From Halobacteriovoraceae bacterium (GTDB lineage Bacteria; Bdellovibrionota; Bacteriovoracia; Bacteriovoracales; Bacteriovoracaceae): a DNA stretch of 11,898 nucleotides. Location of the stretch: contig JABJPQ010000487.1 of NCBI GenBank assembly GCA_018663815.1, positions 1-11,898 of the forward strand. Direction: 5' to 3'. The notes beneath the pieces were generated by a model. That model saw nothing but the letters and a program-made list of their open reading frames with translations, searched no databases and was not told the origin of the DNA. Both the position numbers and the translations under genes were made by a program. Of this stretch, positions 1-8,194 are shown in pieces (within the stretch, counting starts at the first letter, position 1; each line of letters opens with the position of its first letter).

Positions 1-1
1 C

Positions 2-1141
2 GGAGCTCAATGCGGCTTTTGCACTCCAGGAGTTGTCTGTTCACTTGCAAGTATGAGTGAAGATGTAAAGAAATTCAAAAAAACAATAACCAAGAAAAAA
101 GTAAAAAATTATCTCACTGGTAATCTGTGTCGGTGTACTGGTTACGAGCCAATCATTGCAGCAGGAGAGCATACTGAAATTGATAAAGTGGTCGGTTTCT
201 CTGATCGATATAATCATGCTCAGATGATTCATAAATTTAAATCATTGAATAATCTTGATGTTAACTTGGTGAGTGATACTCATGAGGTTTATATACCCTC
301 AAGTTATAAAAACCTTTTCTCACAAAACATGATTGCAAACACTCAGATTACTGCGGGGGCCACAGACTTAGGTGTAATGATAAACAAGGGGAAAGGAACT
401 CCATCCAAGATCACTTCTTTAAGTGGGATCATTGATGCTTATAAAATTTTAAATAATGAATCAGGGCTGATTATTGGTGCAAGAGCATCCCTTACTGATG
501 TAGAAAAATCATGTAAAAAAGATTTTAGTGAATTTTCCTATAAGTTGAAAATATTTGCCTCTCCCCAAATTAAAAACAAAGGGACTTTAGTTGGCAACCT
601 TGTCAATGCCTCTCCTGTTGGAGATACAATTCCATTCTTAATTGTGGCCGGTGCGATTGTTATTATTCAGAATAGTCAAAGGTCAAGACGTGTACCAGTC
701 GCCTTATTTTTCAAAGGTGGATACAAACAGATAGATTTGCAACAGGATGAAATCGTAACTCATATTATTGTACCGAAAAACCAACTTAAATTTAAAATCT
801 ATAAAGTTTCAACCAGAAAAGATCTTGATATTTCAACTGTTAGCATGGCCATTTCTTATATTCTTGAGAATGATAAATTTAGTAAGTTTAAAATTACTTT
901 TGGGGGAGTGGGTCCAACTGTGATGCAAATTAAATCTGTTGAAAATGAAATTATTGGAAAAGCCTTAACACCTCAACTCTATAAAAAATTGGCAAAATTA
1001 ATTGATGCTGAAATTACGCCGTTAAGTGATTTGCGTGGGACTGAGAAGTATAGAAGAACACTTTGTCACAATTTATTTTTAAAATTTTGTGATGAAGTTA
1101 TGGCCATTATTGATCGCAAGAAAATTGAGGTATCACTTTGA
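2..1141 (+). CDS. xdhA: Xanthine dehydrogenase small subunit (iron-sulfur/FAD), 5' end outside window
   Basis: Electron-transfer subunit of xanthine dehydrogenase: it carries electrons from the molybdenum site through two [2Fe-2S] clusters to FAD and then NAD+, in the cytoplasm. The reading frame is open from base 2, and 17 codons precede the first ATG (position 53). Those codons encode the conserved second-cluster motif QCGFCTPG, so the ATG at 53 is internal and the gene starts upstream of the window. Within the 379 visible residues the cluster cysteines are C4, C7, C43 and C45 (CRCTGYEP). An FAD-binding domain follows (AGATDL near 118, then the QIKNKGTLVGNLVNASPVGD stretch). The C-terminal CO-dehydrogenase-flavoprotein-like domain has RKDLDIS, FGGVGPT and PLSDLRGTEKYRR. 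The plant-ferredoxin-like first cluster domain (about 100 residues) must lie off the edge. It ends in a 4-base overlap with xdhB. The family call is firm. Confidence 0.93.
   Translation, partial: GAQCGFCTPGVVCSLASMSEDVKKFKKTITKKKVKNYLTGNLCRCTGYEPIIAAGEHTEIDKVVGFSDRYNHAQMIHKFKSLNNLDVNLVSDTHEVYIPSSYKNLFSQNMIANTQITAGATDLGVMINKGKGTPSKITSLSGIIDAYKILNNESGLIIGARASLTDVEKSCKKDFSEFSYKLKIFASPQIKNKGTLVGNLVNASPVGDTIPFLIVAGAIVIIQNSQRSRRVPVALFFKGGYKQIDLQQDEIVTHIIVPKNQLKFKIYKVSTRKDLDISTVSMAISYILENDKFSKFKITFGGVGPTVMQIKSVENEIIGKALTPQLYKKLAKLIDAEITPLSDLRGTEKYRRTLCHNLFLKFCDEVMAIIDRKKIEVSL
1127..1130 (+). promoter_or_regulatory. Ribosome binding site deciding the TTG start of xdhB
   Basis: GAGG inside the last codons of xdhA, followed by a 7-base gap to TTG at 1138. 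There is no ATG close by, and this spacing matches the other genes here. The TTG overlaps the xdhA stop (TTGA), so ribosomes ending xdhA can restart at once. Confidence 0.7.
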
Positions 1142-3468
1142 GTATTGGAAAAAATATTAAGCATGACTCAAGTCTGGCTCATGTTACCGGCGAAAGTATT
1201 TTTATAGACGATAGAGAAGCTTTGGCCAGTGAAGTTTTTGTCGGTGTTGTAGGTAGTCCCGTTGCTTGTGGTACTTTAAAAAAGATATACTCTCAAAAAG
1301 CACTTGAGTATCCAACATGCCTTGCTGTTTATACTGCGAAAGATCTTGTTGTAAAAAAATGGGGTGCTATTGTTCACGATCAACCCTTATTAGTGGAAGA
1401 AGAGATTGGATATATAGGTGAGCCCATATGTATCTTTGCCTGCTCTAACCGATACGATTTAGAGGAAATAAAAAAACTTTTCACTTTTGATATTCTTGCG
1501 AAAGAAGGTGTTTTTACTTTAGAAGAAGCGTTAAAAAAAAATAACCTACTTTATGCAGCTCCAAAACCCTTTGTTCAAGGTGATATCAAAAAGGGTTTTG
1601 AAGAGTCTGAATATATCTTGGAGGGATCATTTTATAGTGGTGGCCAAGAACATTTTTATATGGAGTCGCAAGCAAGTGTGGCTTATCCTATGGAAAATGG
1701 ACAAATTGAAGTTCATTCATCCAGCCAACACCCAAGTGAAACCCAAAGACTTGTGGCCGAGGCCTTAGGTCTCTCTTTTCAGCAAGTTGTTTGCATTGTT
1801 AAAAGATTAGGGGGAGGATTTGGAGGAAAAGAATCTCAAGCAGCACCTATTGCTGTATATGCAGCCTTGGTCGCAAGTAAATTCAATCGTGCTGCTCGAC
1901 TTATACTAACCAAAGATGAAGATATGAAAATCACTGGTAAACGGCATCCGTTTTATAGTGAATATAAAGTAGGCTTCTCTAATGAAGGGCTGATTAACGC
2001 TCTTAAAGTAAAATTAAATGCAGATGCTGGAGCCTACCTTGACCTGAGCTCTTCAATTTTAGAACGGGCCATGTTCCATGCTGATGGCGCGTATTATCTT
2101 CAAAATGTTCATATTGAAGGCAGAGCATTTAAAACAAATAATGCTTCTAATACTGCTTACCGAGGCTTCGGTGGTCCCCAAGGTAATATGGTGGTTGAAA
2201 GTATTTTAGAAGATATCGCTCTTTTTTTAAAAAAAGATTCTTTTGATATTCGACGGCTAAATATTTATCAAAATAAAAATACCAAAACTCCTTATGGGCA
2301 AGATCTTGAAAATAATATGCTTCCCGCGCTTTTTGATAAAGTTCTTATTTCATCCGATTATAAAAAACGACTAACTCAAATTGAACATTGGAATAATAAA
2401 AAATACGGATCTCTAAAAGGAATTTCAATAACAGCGGTTAAGTTTGGTATAGCCTTTACAGCACGTTTTTTAAATCAAGGCTCAGCGTTGGTAAATCTCC
2501 ATTTGGATGGGTCTTTACAAGTATCAACTGGTGCAATAGAGATGGGGCAAGGGATAAATACTAAACTTGGACAAATTGTAGCTCATTGCTTTGGTGTCTC
2601 TTGTGATGTTGTTCAAGTGATGACGACCTCTACTGAAAAGAATCATAATACTTCACCGACAGCAGCATCTTCAGGTTCTGACATTAATGGAGCAGCTGCT
2701 TTACAAGCGAGTAATCAAATCAAAGCTCGTTTGACTAAATTAGCACAATTAATTTTTAAAAATGAAATTTCGGATGATTTAAATGAATTTGAACTCGGAG
2801 ATTCTAACTTGTCTGGTGATATTGTTTTTGTTGATGGCCAGGTTAAAGAAATTAGCTCTGGTAAGAAATTATCGCTTAAAGAATTAATTCAAATGGCCTA
2901 CTTTAATAGAGTTTCTTTAGGAGGCTATTCATTTTATAAAACTCCAGAGGTTGGCTTTTCTAAAGAAACGGTTGAGGGGAAAGCTTTTAATTACTATACT
3001 CAAGGAGTTGCCGTTAGTGAGGTTATTGTCGACGAGTACACTGGTGAAGTCAAAGTCACTGGTACGGATATTTTAATGGATCTGGGTCGTCCTCTAAACC
3101 CTGGCATTGACAAAGGTCAGACGACAGGAGCCTTTATTCAAGGTATGGGCTGGGTCACAACAGAAAAACTTGTTTATGATAATAAAGGAAATCTTTTAAC
3201 TCATTCACCAACGACATATAAGATTCCAAATATTCAAGATACTCCTAGAACTTTTAATGTGGATTTTATTTGCAATGAAGATAACCAATGTAATGTTCAT
3301 AGGTCTAAAGCTGTTGGAGAGCCTCCATTTTTACTTGGAATAAGTGTATGGACGGCCATAAAACATGCGCTATCTTTCCGTAATATTAAAAATATTAATA
3401 GCGAGTTAACTTCTCCTGCTACCAATGAGACTGTCTTAGTTGAATTAATGAGGCTTAAGGGTGTCTAA
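1138..3468 (+). CDS. xdhB: Xanthine dehydrogenase large (molybdopterin) subunit
   Basis: Catalytic subunit that hydroxylates hypoxanthine and xanthine toward uric acid at a molybdenum-molybdopterin centre. It has 776 residues, close to the usual bacterial XdhB length of just under 800. Motifs in order: GGQEH (168-172, Q170 equals bovine Gln767), GGGFGGKE (225-232), ERAM (R310), YRGFGGPQ (341-348), FT at 440-441 (the purine-stacking phenylalanine, with F344), EMGQG (468-472) and VGEPP with the catalytic base E728 (bovine Glu1261). E232 and R310 align with bovine Glu802 and Arg880, the residues that hold the purine. The AYXCSFR active-site loop of CO dehydrogenase is absent. These points favour a true purine dehydrogenase over CO or aldehyde oxidoreductases of the same superfamily. 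The start is TTG, overlapping the xdhA stop; the 3' end overlaps xdhC by 8 bases. Confidence 0.94.
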   Translation: MSIGKNIKHDSSLAHVTGESIFIDDREALASEVFVGVVGSPVACGTLKKIYSQKALEYPTCLAVYTAKDLVVKKWGAIVHDQPLLVEEEIGYIGEPICIFACSNRYDLEEIKKLFTFDILAKEGVFTLEEALKKNNLLYAAPKPFVQGDIKKGFEESEYILEGSFYSGGQEHFYMESQASVAYPMENGQIEVHSSSQHPSETQRLVAEALGLSFQQVVCIVKRLGGGFGGKESQAAPIAVYAALVASKFNRAARLILTKDEDMKITGKRHPFYSEYKVGFSNEGLINALKVKLNADAGAYLDLSSSILERAMFHADGAYYLQNVHIEGRAFKTNNASNTAYRGFGGPQGNMVVESILEDIALFLKKDSFDIRRLNIYQNKNTKTPYGQDLENNMLPALFDKVLISSDYKKRLTQIEHWNNKKYGSLKGISITAVKFGIAFTARFLNQGSALVNLHLDGSLQVSTGAIEMGQGINTKLGQIVAHCFGVSCDVVQVMTTSTEKNHNTSPTAASSGSDINGAAALQASNQIKARLTKLAQLIFKNEISDDLNEFELGDSNLSGDIVFVDGQVKEISSGKKLSLKELIQMAYFNRVSLGGYSFYKTPEVGFSKETVEGKAFNYYTQGVAVSEVIVDEYTGEVKVTGTDILMDLGRPLNPGIDKGQTTGAFIQGMGWVTTEKLVYDNKGNLLTHSPTTYKIPNIQDTPRTFNVDFICNEDNQCNVHRSKAVGEPPFLLGISVWTAIKHALSFRNIKNINSELTSPATNETVLVELMRLKGV
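3450..3453 (+). promoter_or_regulatory. Ribosome binding site deciding the GTG start of xdhC
   Basis: GAGG within the end of xdhB, 7 bases before GTG at 3461. No ATG lies nearby in this frame. The start is inside the last codons of xdhB, which suggests coupled translation. Confidence 0.65.
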
Positions 3469-4234
3469 TTCATTTGAAAACTACATTGATTGTTGTCATA
3501 AACTTATTGGCTCCAAAAAATCATTTGTGGCCATATCCATTGTTGATGTTAAAGGTAGTTCCCCTGGAAATTTAGGTGCAAAAATTATTGCATCAAAAAA
3601 TGGTATTGAATTTGGAAGTATTGGTGGTGGTAAGCTAGAAGCTTTTGCTCTTAATGAAGCCAAAAATATAATATTAAATAAAAGGGATGCAACAAATTTA
3701 AAAAATATAAACCTACAAAAAGATATTGGTATGAATTGTGGGGGAGAAGTAACTCTTGTATTTGAACCTTATTTACTCAGCAAAGAATGGAAGATTGTTT
3801 TGTTTGGGGCTGGACATGTTTCACAAGCATTATCTCGTGTTTTACTTAAACTCAATTGTGCTTTAACCATTTTCGATTCTAGGCCAGAATGGTTAGACAA
3901 GTTGCCTAATGATACTAAACTAACAAAAATATGCAGGGCCGATATGAGTTGTGAAATTCTAAATATCGATCCAGCAAGCTTTATCTGTTTAATGACAATG
4001 GGTAGTCAAACAGATCTACCTATTCTAAACGAAGCCTTAAAAAAGGACTTTCCCTTTATTGGAATGATAGGGAGTACGGTTAAAAGAAAAAGTATCGAGC
4101 AAGAGTTGGTAAAACTTGGGCACTCAAATGATAATTGTAACAAATTTATCTGCCCCATAGGTGAACAATTTGGGTCTAATGACCCTGAAGAAGTTTCATT
4201 GAGCATCGCAGCACAACTTCTTAAGCTCCGGTAA
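3461..4234 (+). CDS. xdhC: XdhC, molybdenum cofactor chaperone for xanthine dehydrogenase
   Basis: Members of this family bind molybdenum cofactor, promote its sulfuration and deliver it to the large subunit; XdhC is not part of the final enzyme. The 257 residues show the XdhC/CoxI N-terminal domain (GSSPG at 32-36, GSIGGGKLE at 52-60, MNCGGEV at 91-97) and a C-terminal Rossmann-like domain (GAGHVSQAL at 116-124, then FDSRPEW). After these come MTMGSQTD (178-185), IGMIGSTVKRK (200-210) and PIGEQFG (232-238). The usual family sequence at the MTMGSQTD position has histidine (MTH-x-H-xx-D, or MT-x-GH in some members), and none is present here. The rest is well conserved, so the protein is probably functional. 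Last gene of the xdh operon; it starts with GTG inside xdhB. No convincing terminator follows. Confidence 0.9.
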   Translation: MSNSFENYIDCCHKLIGSKKSFVAISIVDVKGSSPGNLGAKIIASKNGIEFGSIGGGKLEAFALNEAKNIILNKRDATNLKNINLQKDIGMNCGGEVTLVFEPYLLSKEWKIVLFGAGHVSQALSRVLLKLNCALTIFDSRPEWLDKLPNDTKLTKICRADMSCEILNIDPASFICLMTMGSQTDLPILNEALKKDFPFIGMIGSTVKRKSIEQELVKLGHSNDNCNKFICPIGEQFGSNDPEEVSLSIAAQLLKLR

Positions 4235-4331
4235 CCCATTCTACACTGTATGTTTAAGCCTCTCTTAAGTATGTAATTATAACATAATCCTATTAATGAT
4301 TTACCTTTTGTTAAATTGAGTTTACTTAATA

Positions 4332-4349
4332 ACTGAAGTTAACCTCAGT
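4332..4349. promoter_or_regulatory. 18-bp near-palindrome, possible operator upstream of secreted-protein gene
   Basis: ACTGAAGTTAACCTCAGT is a dyad centred on GTTAAC with eight of nine base pairs matched (only 4337/4344 mismatch). It ends 13 bases before the ATG at 4363 and just upstream of the GGAG ribosome site (4352-4355). Its placement fits a repressor operator or an mRNA hairpin near the ribosome site; which, if either, is inference. The rest of the 128-base spacer (4235-4362) is AT-rich, and no -35/-10 pair with good spacing could be picked with confidence. Confidence 0.4.
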
Positions 4350-4362
4350 ATGGAGATTTATA

Positions 4363-5157
4363 ATGTTTAAAAAAGTTTTGGTCTTAGGATTAATAATGAT
4401 TTCTCAGGTAGTCGTTGCGAGGTCGCTCGCTCCAAATAATGCAACTGTAGAAATAAACGTAAGAGTTTTATTTGAGAAAAGATGGACTTTAGTTTGTATG
4501 GGTCCTGGTTGTGGTAAATCTCAGCCTTTTTGGGAAGTAATTCTTAAGGTTGAAGATCCTAGTCGTGTGCTTAAAACAATAAATGTTTCAGAGAATATGA
4601 CTCGTACAATTGGTATGAATGAAAAACCAGACATGCTTGTTGTTGCTAATAATAAAGTTCATGATGGTGAATTACTGAAGTTAGAAGGAGTTATTCGATA
4701 CAGCTCAATAAGTGGACCTTCAGAGATGGCCAGACTTGTAAGAGTGGATAGACTTGTTTCATTGGGCTCAGAAGTCTTAGGGCCAATGGGAGTGTATACT
4801 TGTGAAAACCTTACTTATAAAGGATTAGATTATCTTCTCACTATTAACGGAAAAAATTCTCAAGTATGGGCTTCTAAAGATGGCATACTTAAAGTTCTTA
4901 AAGGCAAAGTTAAGGTAAAGTCAGCAGGTCAGAAGCTAGTATCGGTAGAAATCATTGCGCCTAAAGAAGTTATTGATTGGTCTAGAGAGGCAGATTGTTG
5001 GAAGATGAGTACAGAGCCAAACCTCTATTTTAATTTTAAAGGAAAGTCTCCTTGGGTAAATATCAGTAAGACTCTTTATTCTGACCCACGGGTTGCCTGT
5101 AATATACCAAGATTTAGACCTCAAAGACCTGCAGATCTTAACTGTATTAGGCTTTAA
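4363..5157 (+). CDS. Secreted cysteine-containing protein of unknown function (264 aa)
   Basis: I do not recognise this family. The start is well supported: GGAG at 4352-4355 lies 7 bases before the ATG. The N-terminus is a typical Sec signal peptide: KK at 3-4, a hydrophobic core of about 14 residues and a likely cleavage near VVA/RS (after residue 19). There is no lipobox cysteine, so the mature protein should be periplasmic or secreted. It has six cysteines (45, 50, 147, 212, 246, 261), an even number that could form three disulfides. The pattern of short alternating hydrophobic stretches suggests mostly beta structure. GPGCGKS near 47-53 resembles a P-loop but lacks the leading glycine and sits in an exported protein. 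The next gene starts 26 bases downstream, also encodes a small exported protein, and is probably co-transcribed. Confidence 0.8.
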   Translation: MFKKVLVLGLIMISQVVVARSLAPNNATVEINVRVLFEKRWTLVCMGPGCGKSQPFWEVILKVEDPSRVLKTINVSENMTRTIGMNEKPDMLVVANNKVHDGELLKLEGVIRYSSISGPSEMARLVRVDRLVSLGSEVLGPMGVYTCENLTYKGLDYLLTINGKNSQVWASKDGILKVLKGKVKVKSAGQKLVSVEIIAPKEVIDWSREADCWKMSTEPNLYFNFKGKSPWVNISKTLYSDPRVACNIPRFRPQRPADLNCIRL

Positions 5158-5183
5158 ACCATATCAATTCTAAGGATTTATTT

Positions 5184-5525
5184 ATGAAAATGTTTATTCC
5201 CATGATTTTATTAGCAAGTTCTTCAGTATTCGCCAGTAATGTAGAAGTGTATGACTGCTCATTCATTGAACCAGAACTACAAGGAATGACTCATAGAGTA
5301 GAAATTAAAAATACTGTTATAACAACTTCAGTGTTTGCTGATGGAGAGGTTTTTGTTGATCAAGCACCTTGTGATCTTCTACCGACAGGAAATAAAAAAA
5401 TGAGCCTTATTTGTACTGATGAAGAAGGCGACACAATGAATATAATTTTGGATACAAAAGCTTTAACTCTTGAGGGAAAAACACCTTGGGGTTTTGAAAC
5501 AACAATGGTTTGTACTAAAAAGTAA
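5184..5525 (+). CDS. Small secreted protein of unknown function (113 aa)
   Basis: No family recognised. AAGGA (5172-5176) lies 7 bases before the ATG. The first 17 residues form a short signal peptide (MKMFIPMILLASSSVFA), with VFA/SN an excellent signal peptidase I site. The mature part, about 96 residues, has four cysteines (25, 63, 77, 110), consistent with two disulfides, and is acidic in the middle (TDEEGD). Alternating hydrophobic residues suggest a small beta-sheet domain. It follows the 264-residue exported protein by 26 bases on the same strand, and the shared features (export, paired cysteines, no transmembrane segment) suggest a common compartment and perhaps a shared role. It converges on lpd, with stops 24 bases apart. 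Confidence 0.8.
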   Translation: MKMFIPMILLASSSVFASNVEVYDCSFIEPELQGMTHRVEIKNTVITTSVFADGEVFVDQAPCDLLPTGNKKMSLICTDEEGDTMNIILDTKALTLEGKTPWGFETTMVCTKK

Positions 5526-5528
5526 GGT

Positions 5529-5546
5529 TAACGAGCTAGCTAGTTA
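5529..5546. terminator. Hairpin between converging genes, possible bidirectional terminator
   Basis: TAACGAGCTAGCTAGTTA is an 18-bp dyad centred on AGCTAGCT with one mismatched pair (5533/5542). It fills most of the 24-base gap between the stop of the small secreted protein (+) and the stop of lpd (-). On the minus strand a run of five T follows about eight bases beyond the dyad; on the plus strand no T run follows. The position fits a shared terminator, but the perfect dyad centre leaves little loop, so the call is tentative. Confidence 0.4.
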
Positions 5547-5549
5547 CTG

Positions 5550-6959
5550 CTACAAATGTATTGGTCTATTATCTGTAGCTGCTAAGCATGCCTCTTTAAA
5601 AGCTTCCGTGTATGTAGGGTGAGCATGACAAGTTCTTGCAACATCCTCTGCACTTGCTTTGTACTCCATGGCCAAAACTGCTTCTGCAATTAAATCTGCA
5701 CAACGTGGTCCAATCATATGCACACCCAAAATTTCATCAGTTATAGGATCGGCTAAAACTTTTATAAGTCCATCTGACTCTTCGGATGCACGAGCTCTAC
5801 CAAGGGCCTTAAAGGGAAACGAGCCTTTTTTATATTTTACTTTATTTGCTTTAAGCTCTTCTTCTGTTTTGCCTACTGAAGCTACCTCGGGCCATGTGTA
5901 AATAACACCGGGGATAAGATCATAATTAACATGTGGTTTTTGATTTGCAAGTTGTTCAGCAACAAACATACCTTCTTCTTCTGCCTTATGCGCTAGCATA
6001 GTTCCTTTAACAACATCACCTATAGCATAGACACCATCAACCGTTGTTTTTAAATGCTTATCAGTTGGGATTCTTCCCCGCTCATCCACACTTATACCGA
6101 TATTTTCTAAACCTAGGTTATCGGTGTAAGGCCGTCTTCCAACTGATACTAAGCAATAGTCACCTTCGAGAATTAAGGCTTTGTCCTTTTTAATATCTTT
6201 GGCCGTAAGCTTTATTGCTGTTCCAGTATTTTCGACTTTTTCTACTTGATGGGAGAGGTAAAAATCAATGCCATCTCTTTTGAGAACCTTTTGTAAATTT
6301 CTTCCCAGTTCTTTATCCATCATAGAGATGATGCCATCGGCATATTCGACAACTGATACCTTTGCTCCCAACCGTTTGTAAACAGAGCCAAGTTCAAGGC
6401 CAATAACACCTGCGCCAATGACGACTAAATGTTCAGGGACTTCGGTTAGCTTTAGGGCTTCAGTTGAAGAAATAATTCTTTTTTTATCAATTTCCATTCC
6501 AGGAAAACTCGTTGGCTTTGAACCAGTGGCAATAACGGTGTTTTTTGTTTTAATCTCTATCGTTTCATGCTCGGTTTTTATCGCTATGGTATTTTTATCT
6601 TTAAAAGATCCATGCCCAAAAAAAGTTGTAATTTTATTTTTATCCATAAGATATTTGACACCACCACAGGTTGTGTCAACAACATCCTGAACTCGCTTTA
6701 CCATTTTAGGGAAGTCTAGTGAAACATCACCAACATTAATACCGTGAATGGCATGTGAATGAATTGTTTGATGATACCTCTCACTTGAGTCTAGAAATGC
6801 CTTTGAGGGGATACAACCTACATTTAAACAAGTGCCACCCAAGGTGCTGTAGCGTTCTATTATGGCCGTCTTAAAACCAAGTTGAGCCATTCTGATAGCG
6901 CATACATATCCACCAGGGCCAGAACCTATTACAACAACATCAAAATTATTTTCAGACAT
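5550..6959 (-). CDS. lpdA: Dihydrolipoyl dehydrogenase (E3)
   Basis: FAD enzyme that reoxidises dihydrolipoyl groups on E2 and passes electrons to NAD+. The 469 residues match the usual family length. Seen in order: FAD-binding GSGPGG (12-17), redox disulfide GGTCLNVGCIPSK (C44 and C49), ATGSKP (145-150), NAD-binding IGAGVIGLELG (181-191), second FAD site YAIGD (311-315), and the C-terminal dimer/active-site motif HAHPTYTE with H447 and E452. All catalytic residues are intact. AAGGA at 6966-6970 lies 6 bases before the ATG. It follows sucB by 23 bases, so it is the third gene of the sucA-sucB-lpd operon and serves the 2-oxoglutarate dehydrogenase complex. In many bacteria the same E3 also serves pyruvate dehydrogenase or glycine cleavage; whether it does here cannot be told from this window. 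Confidence 0.96.
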   Translation of the reverse strand: MSENNFDVVVIGSGPGGYVCAIRMAQLGFKTAIIERYSTLGGTCLNVGCIPSKAFLDSSERYHQTIHSHAIHGINVGDVSLDFPKMVKRVQDVVDTTCGGVKYLMDKNKITTFFGHGSFKDKNTIAIKTEHETIEIKTKNTVIATGSKPTSFPGMEIDKKRIISSTEALKLTEVPEHLVVIGAGVIGLELGSVYKRLGAKVSVVEYADGIISMMDKELGRNLQKVLKRDGIDFYLSHQVEKVENTGTAIKLTAKDIKKDKALILEGDYCLVSVGRRPYTDNLGLENIGISVDERGRIPTDKHLKTTVDGVYAIGDVVKGTMLAHKAEEEGMFVAEQLANQKPHVNYDLIPGVIYTWPEVASVGKTEEELKANKVKYKKGSFPFKALGRARASEESDGLIKVLADPITDEILGVHMIGPRCADLIAEAVLAMEYKASAEDVARTCHAHPTYTEAFKEACLAATDNRPIHL

Positions 6960-6982
6960 CTTTTATCCTTATAAAGTAAAAA

Positions 6983-8185
6983 TTAAATATTAAGTATCAT
7001 TTTCGCTGGATCTTCTAAAAGCTCTTTTACCGTTTTTAAAAATCCTACAGAGTCTTTGCCATCAATAACACGATGATCGTAAGAGAGAGCAATATACATT
7101 ATCGGACGTACCACTATTTCTCCATTAACGACCCATGGTCTTTGGACAATATTATGCATTCCTAAAATGGCAGATTGGGGTATGTTTAATATGGGGGTGG
7201 AAAGCATTGAACCAAACACACCACCATTTGTAATAGTAAAAGTTCCACCACTCATTTCTGCAACGGAAAGTTTTCCATCCCTTGCTTTACCAGCCAGTCT
7301 TTTAATTTCTAATTCTATTTGGGCAAGACTCATTGATTCAGAATTTTTTAAGACGGGAACGACGAGTCCTTTTTCCGATGATACGGCAATACCTGTATCA
7401 ACGTAATTTGGGATGAGTAGCTCTTCTCCTTCAATTTGTGCATTTACTAAGGGATGTTTCTTCATGGCCAAAGTAGAAGCTTTGGTAAATAAAGACATAA
7501 AGCCAAGTTTAACCCCATGAGCTTTGACAAAATCATCTTGGTACTTTTTTCTTAAATCCATTAATGGTTTCATATCAACCTCATTAAAAGTCGTAAGCAT
7601 CGCCGTTGAATTTTTTGCTTCGGTTAATCTTTTGGCAATTGTTTTACGCAAACGAGTCATCTTTTCACGTTTGATTTCTCGTGAATTATTTGTGGGCATT
7701 TGACTTGCTACAACTTGATCTGCTTGAGGTGACGCCTGAGCCTCTTTCGCATTAAGAGCATCTCCCTTAGTAATTCTTCCGTCCTTGCCAGTTCCTTGTA
7801 TTGTGCTTTCATTAATATTTTTCTCATCCAGAATCTTTTTAGCTGCTGGAGATGCATGCTCAATATGTTTTTCACTGGTAGGCATTGGGCTGGGTGTTGT
7901 TGCTGCAGTTGTTGCTGGCGAAATCTCTGCTGCAGGTTGCGCACTTGCTTCACCTTCTTCTAAGCTACCAATAACTGCACCAATGAGTAAGTCAGTACCT
8001 TCTTCAACTGTAATTTTAAGAACACCACTTGACTCGGCAGGCAGTTCAATGGTGGCTTTGTCTGATTCAATATCACAAATGATATCACCTTCCTCAACAA
8101 ATTCACCGTCTTCTTTATGCCAGGCAACGAGGGTCACTTCAGTGATGGATTCTCCAATTACGGGAACTTTAATTTCAATGGCCAT
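6983..8185 (-). CDS. sucB: Dihydrolipoyllysine succinyltransferase, E2 of 2-oxoglutarate dehydrogenase
   Basis: Core of the complex: it takes the succinyl group from E1 on a lipoyl arm and transfers it to CoA. The 400 residues show one lipoyl domain (about 1-77, [10 protein letters not shown] with lipoyl-lysine K43), an Ala/Pro/Thr-rich linker (about 79-105), an E1/E3-binding domain (about 110-145, ASPAAKKIL to [10 protein letters not shown]), a second linker, and the catalytic domain. The stretch [20 protein letters not shown] (186-205) is typical of SucB rather than of pyruvate dehydrogenase E2. The active site is H371-x3-D375-G in SYDHRVIDG. The start has AAGGA (8192-8196) 6 bases upstream, which overlaps the sucA stop codon; the gap to sucA is only 9 bases. 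Complete and normal. Confidence 0.96.
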   Translation of the reverse strand: MAIEIKVPVIGESITEVTLVAWHKEDGEFVEEGDIICDIESDKATIELPAESSGVLKITVEEGTDLLIGAVIGSLEEGEASAQPAAEISPATTAATTPSPMPTSEKHIEHASPAAKKILDEKNINESTIQGTGKDGRITKGDALNAKEAQASPQADQVVASQMPTNNSREIKREKMTRLRKTIAKRLTEAKNSTAMLTTFNEVDMKPLMDLRKKYQDDFVKAHGVKLGFMSLFTKASTLAMKKHPLVNAQIEGEELLIPNYVDTGIAVSSEKGLVVPVLKNSESMSLAQIELEIKRLAGKARDGKLSVAEMSGGTFTITNGGVFGSMLSTPILNIPQSAILGMHNIVQRPWVVNGEIVVRPIMYIALSYDHRVIDGKDSVGFLKTVKELLEDPAKMILNI

Positions 8186-8194
8186 GTTTATTCC

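Noticed and set aside
53..1141. Reading xdhA as a complete 362-residue protein starting at ATG 53
   Set aside because: The same frame is open to base 2 and encodes the conserved QCGFCTPG iron-sulfur motif upstream of that ATG, so the ATG is internal.
4253..4267. TTAAG...CTTAA pairing after xdhC as a terminator
   Set aside because: Only five A/T-rich pairs with no following T run; too weak to call.
4501..4521. P-loop-like GPGCGKS in the 264-residue secreted protein
   Set aside because: The position that should be the first glycine of GxxxxGKS is methionine, no Walker B is evident, and the protein has a signal peptide, so ATP binding is unlikely.
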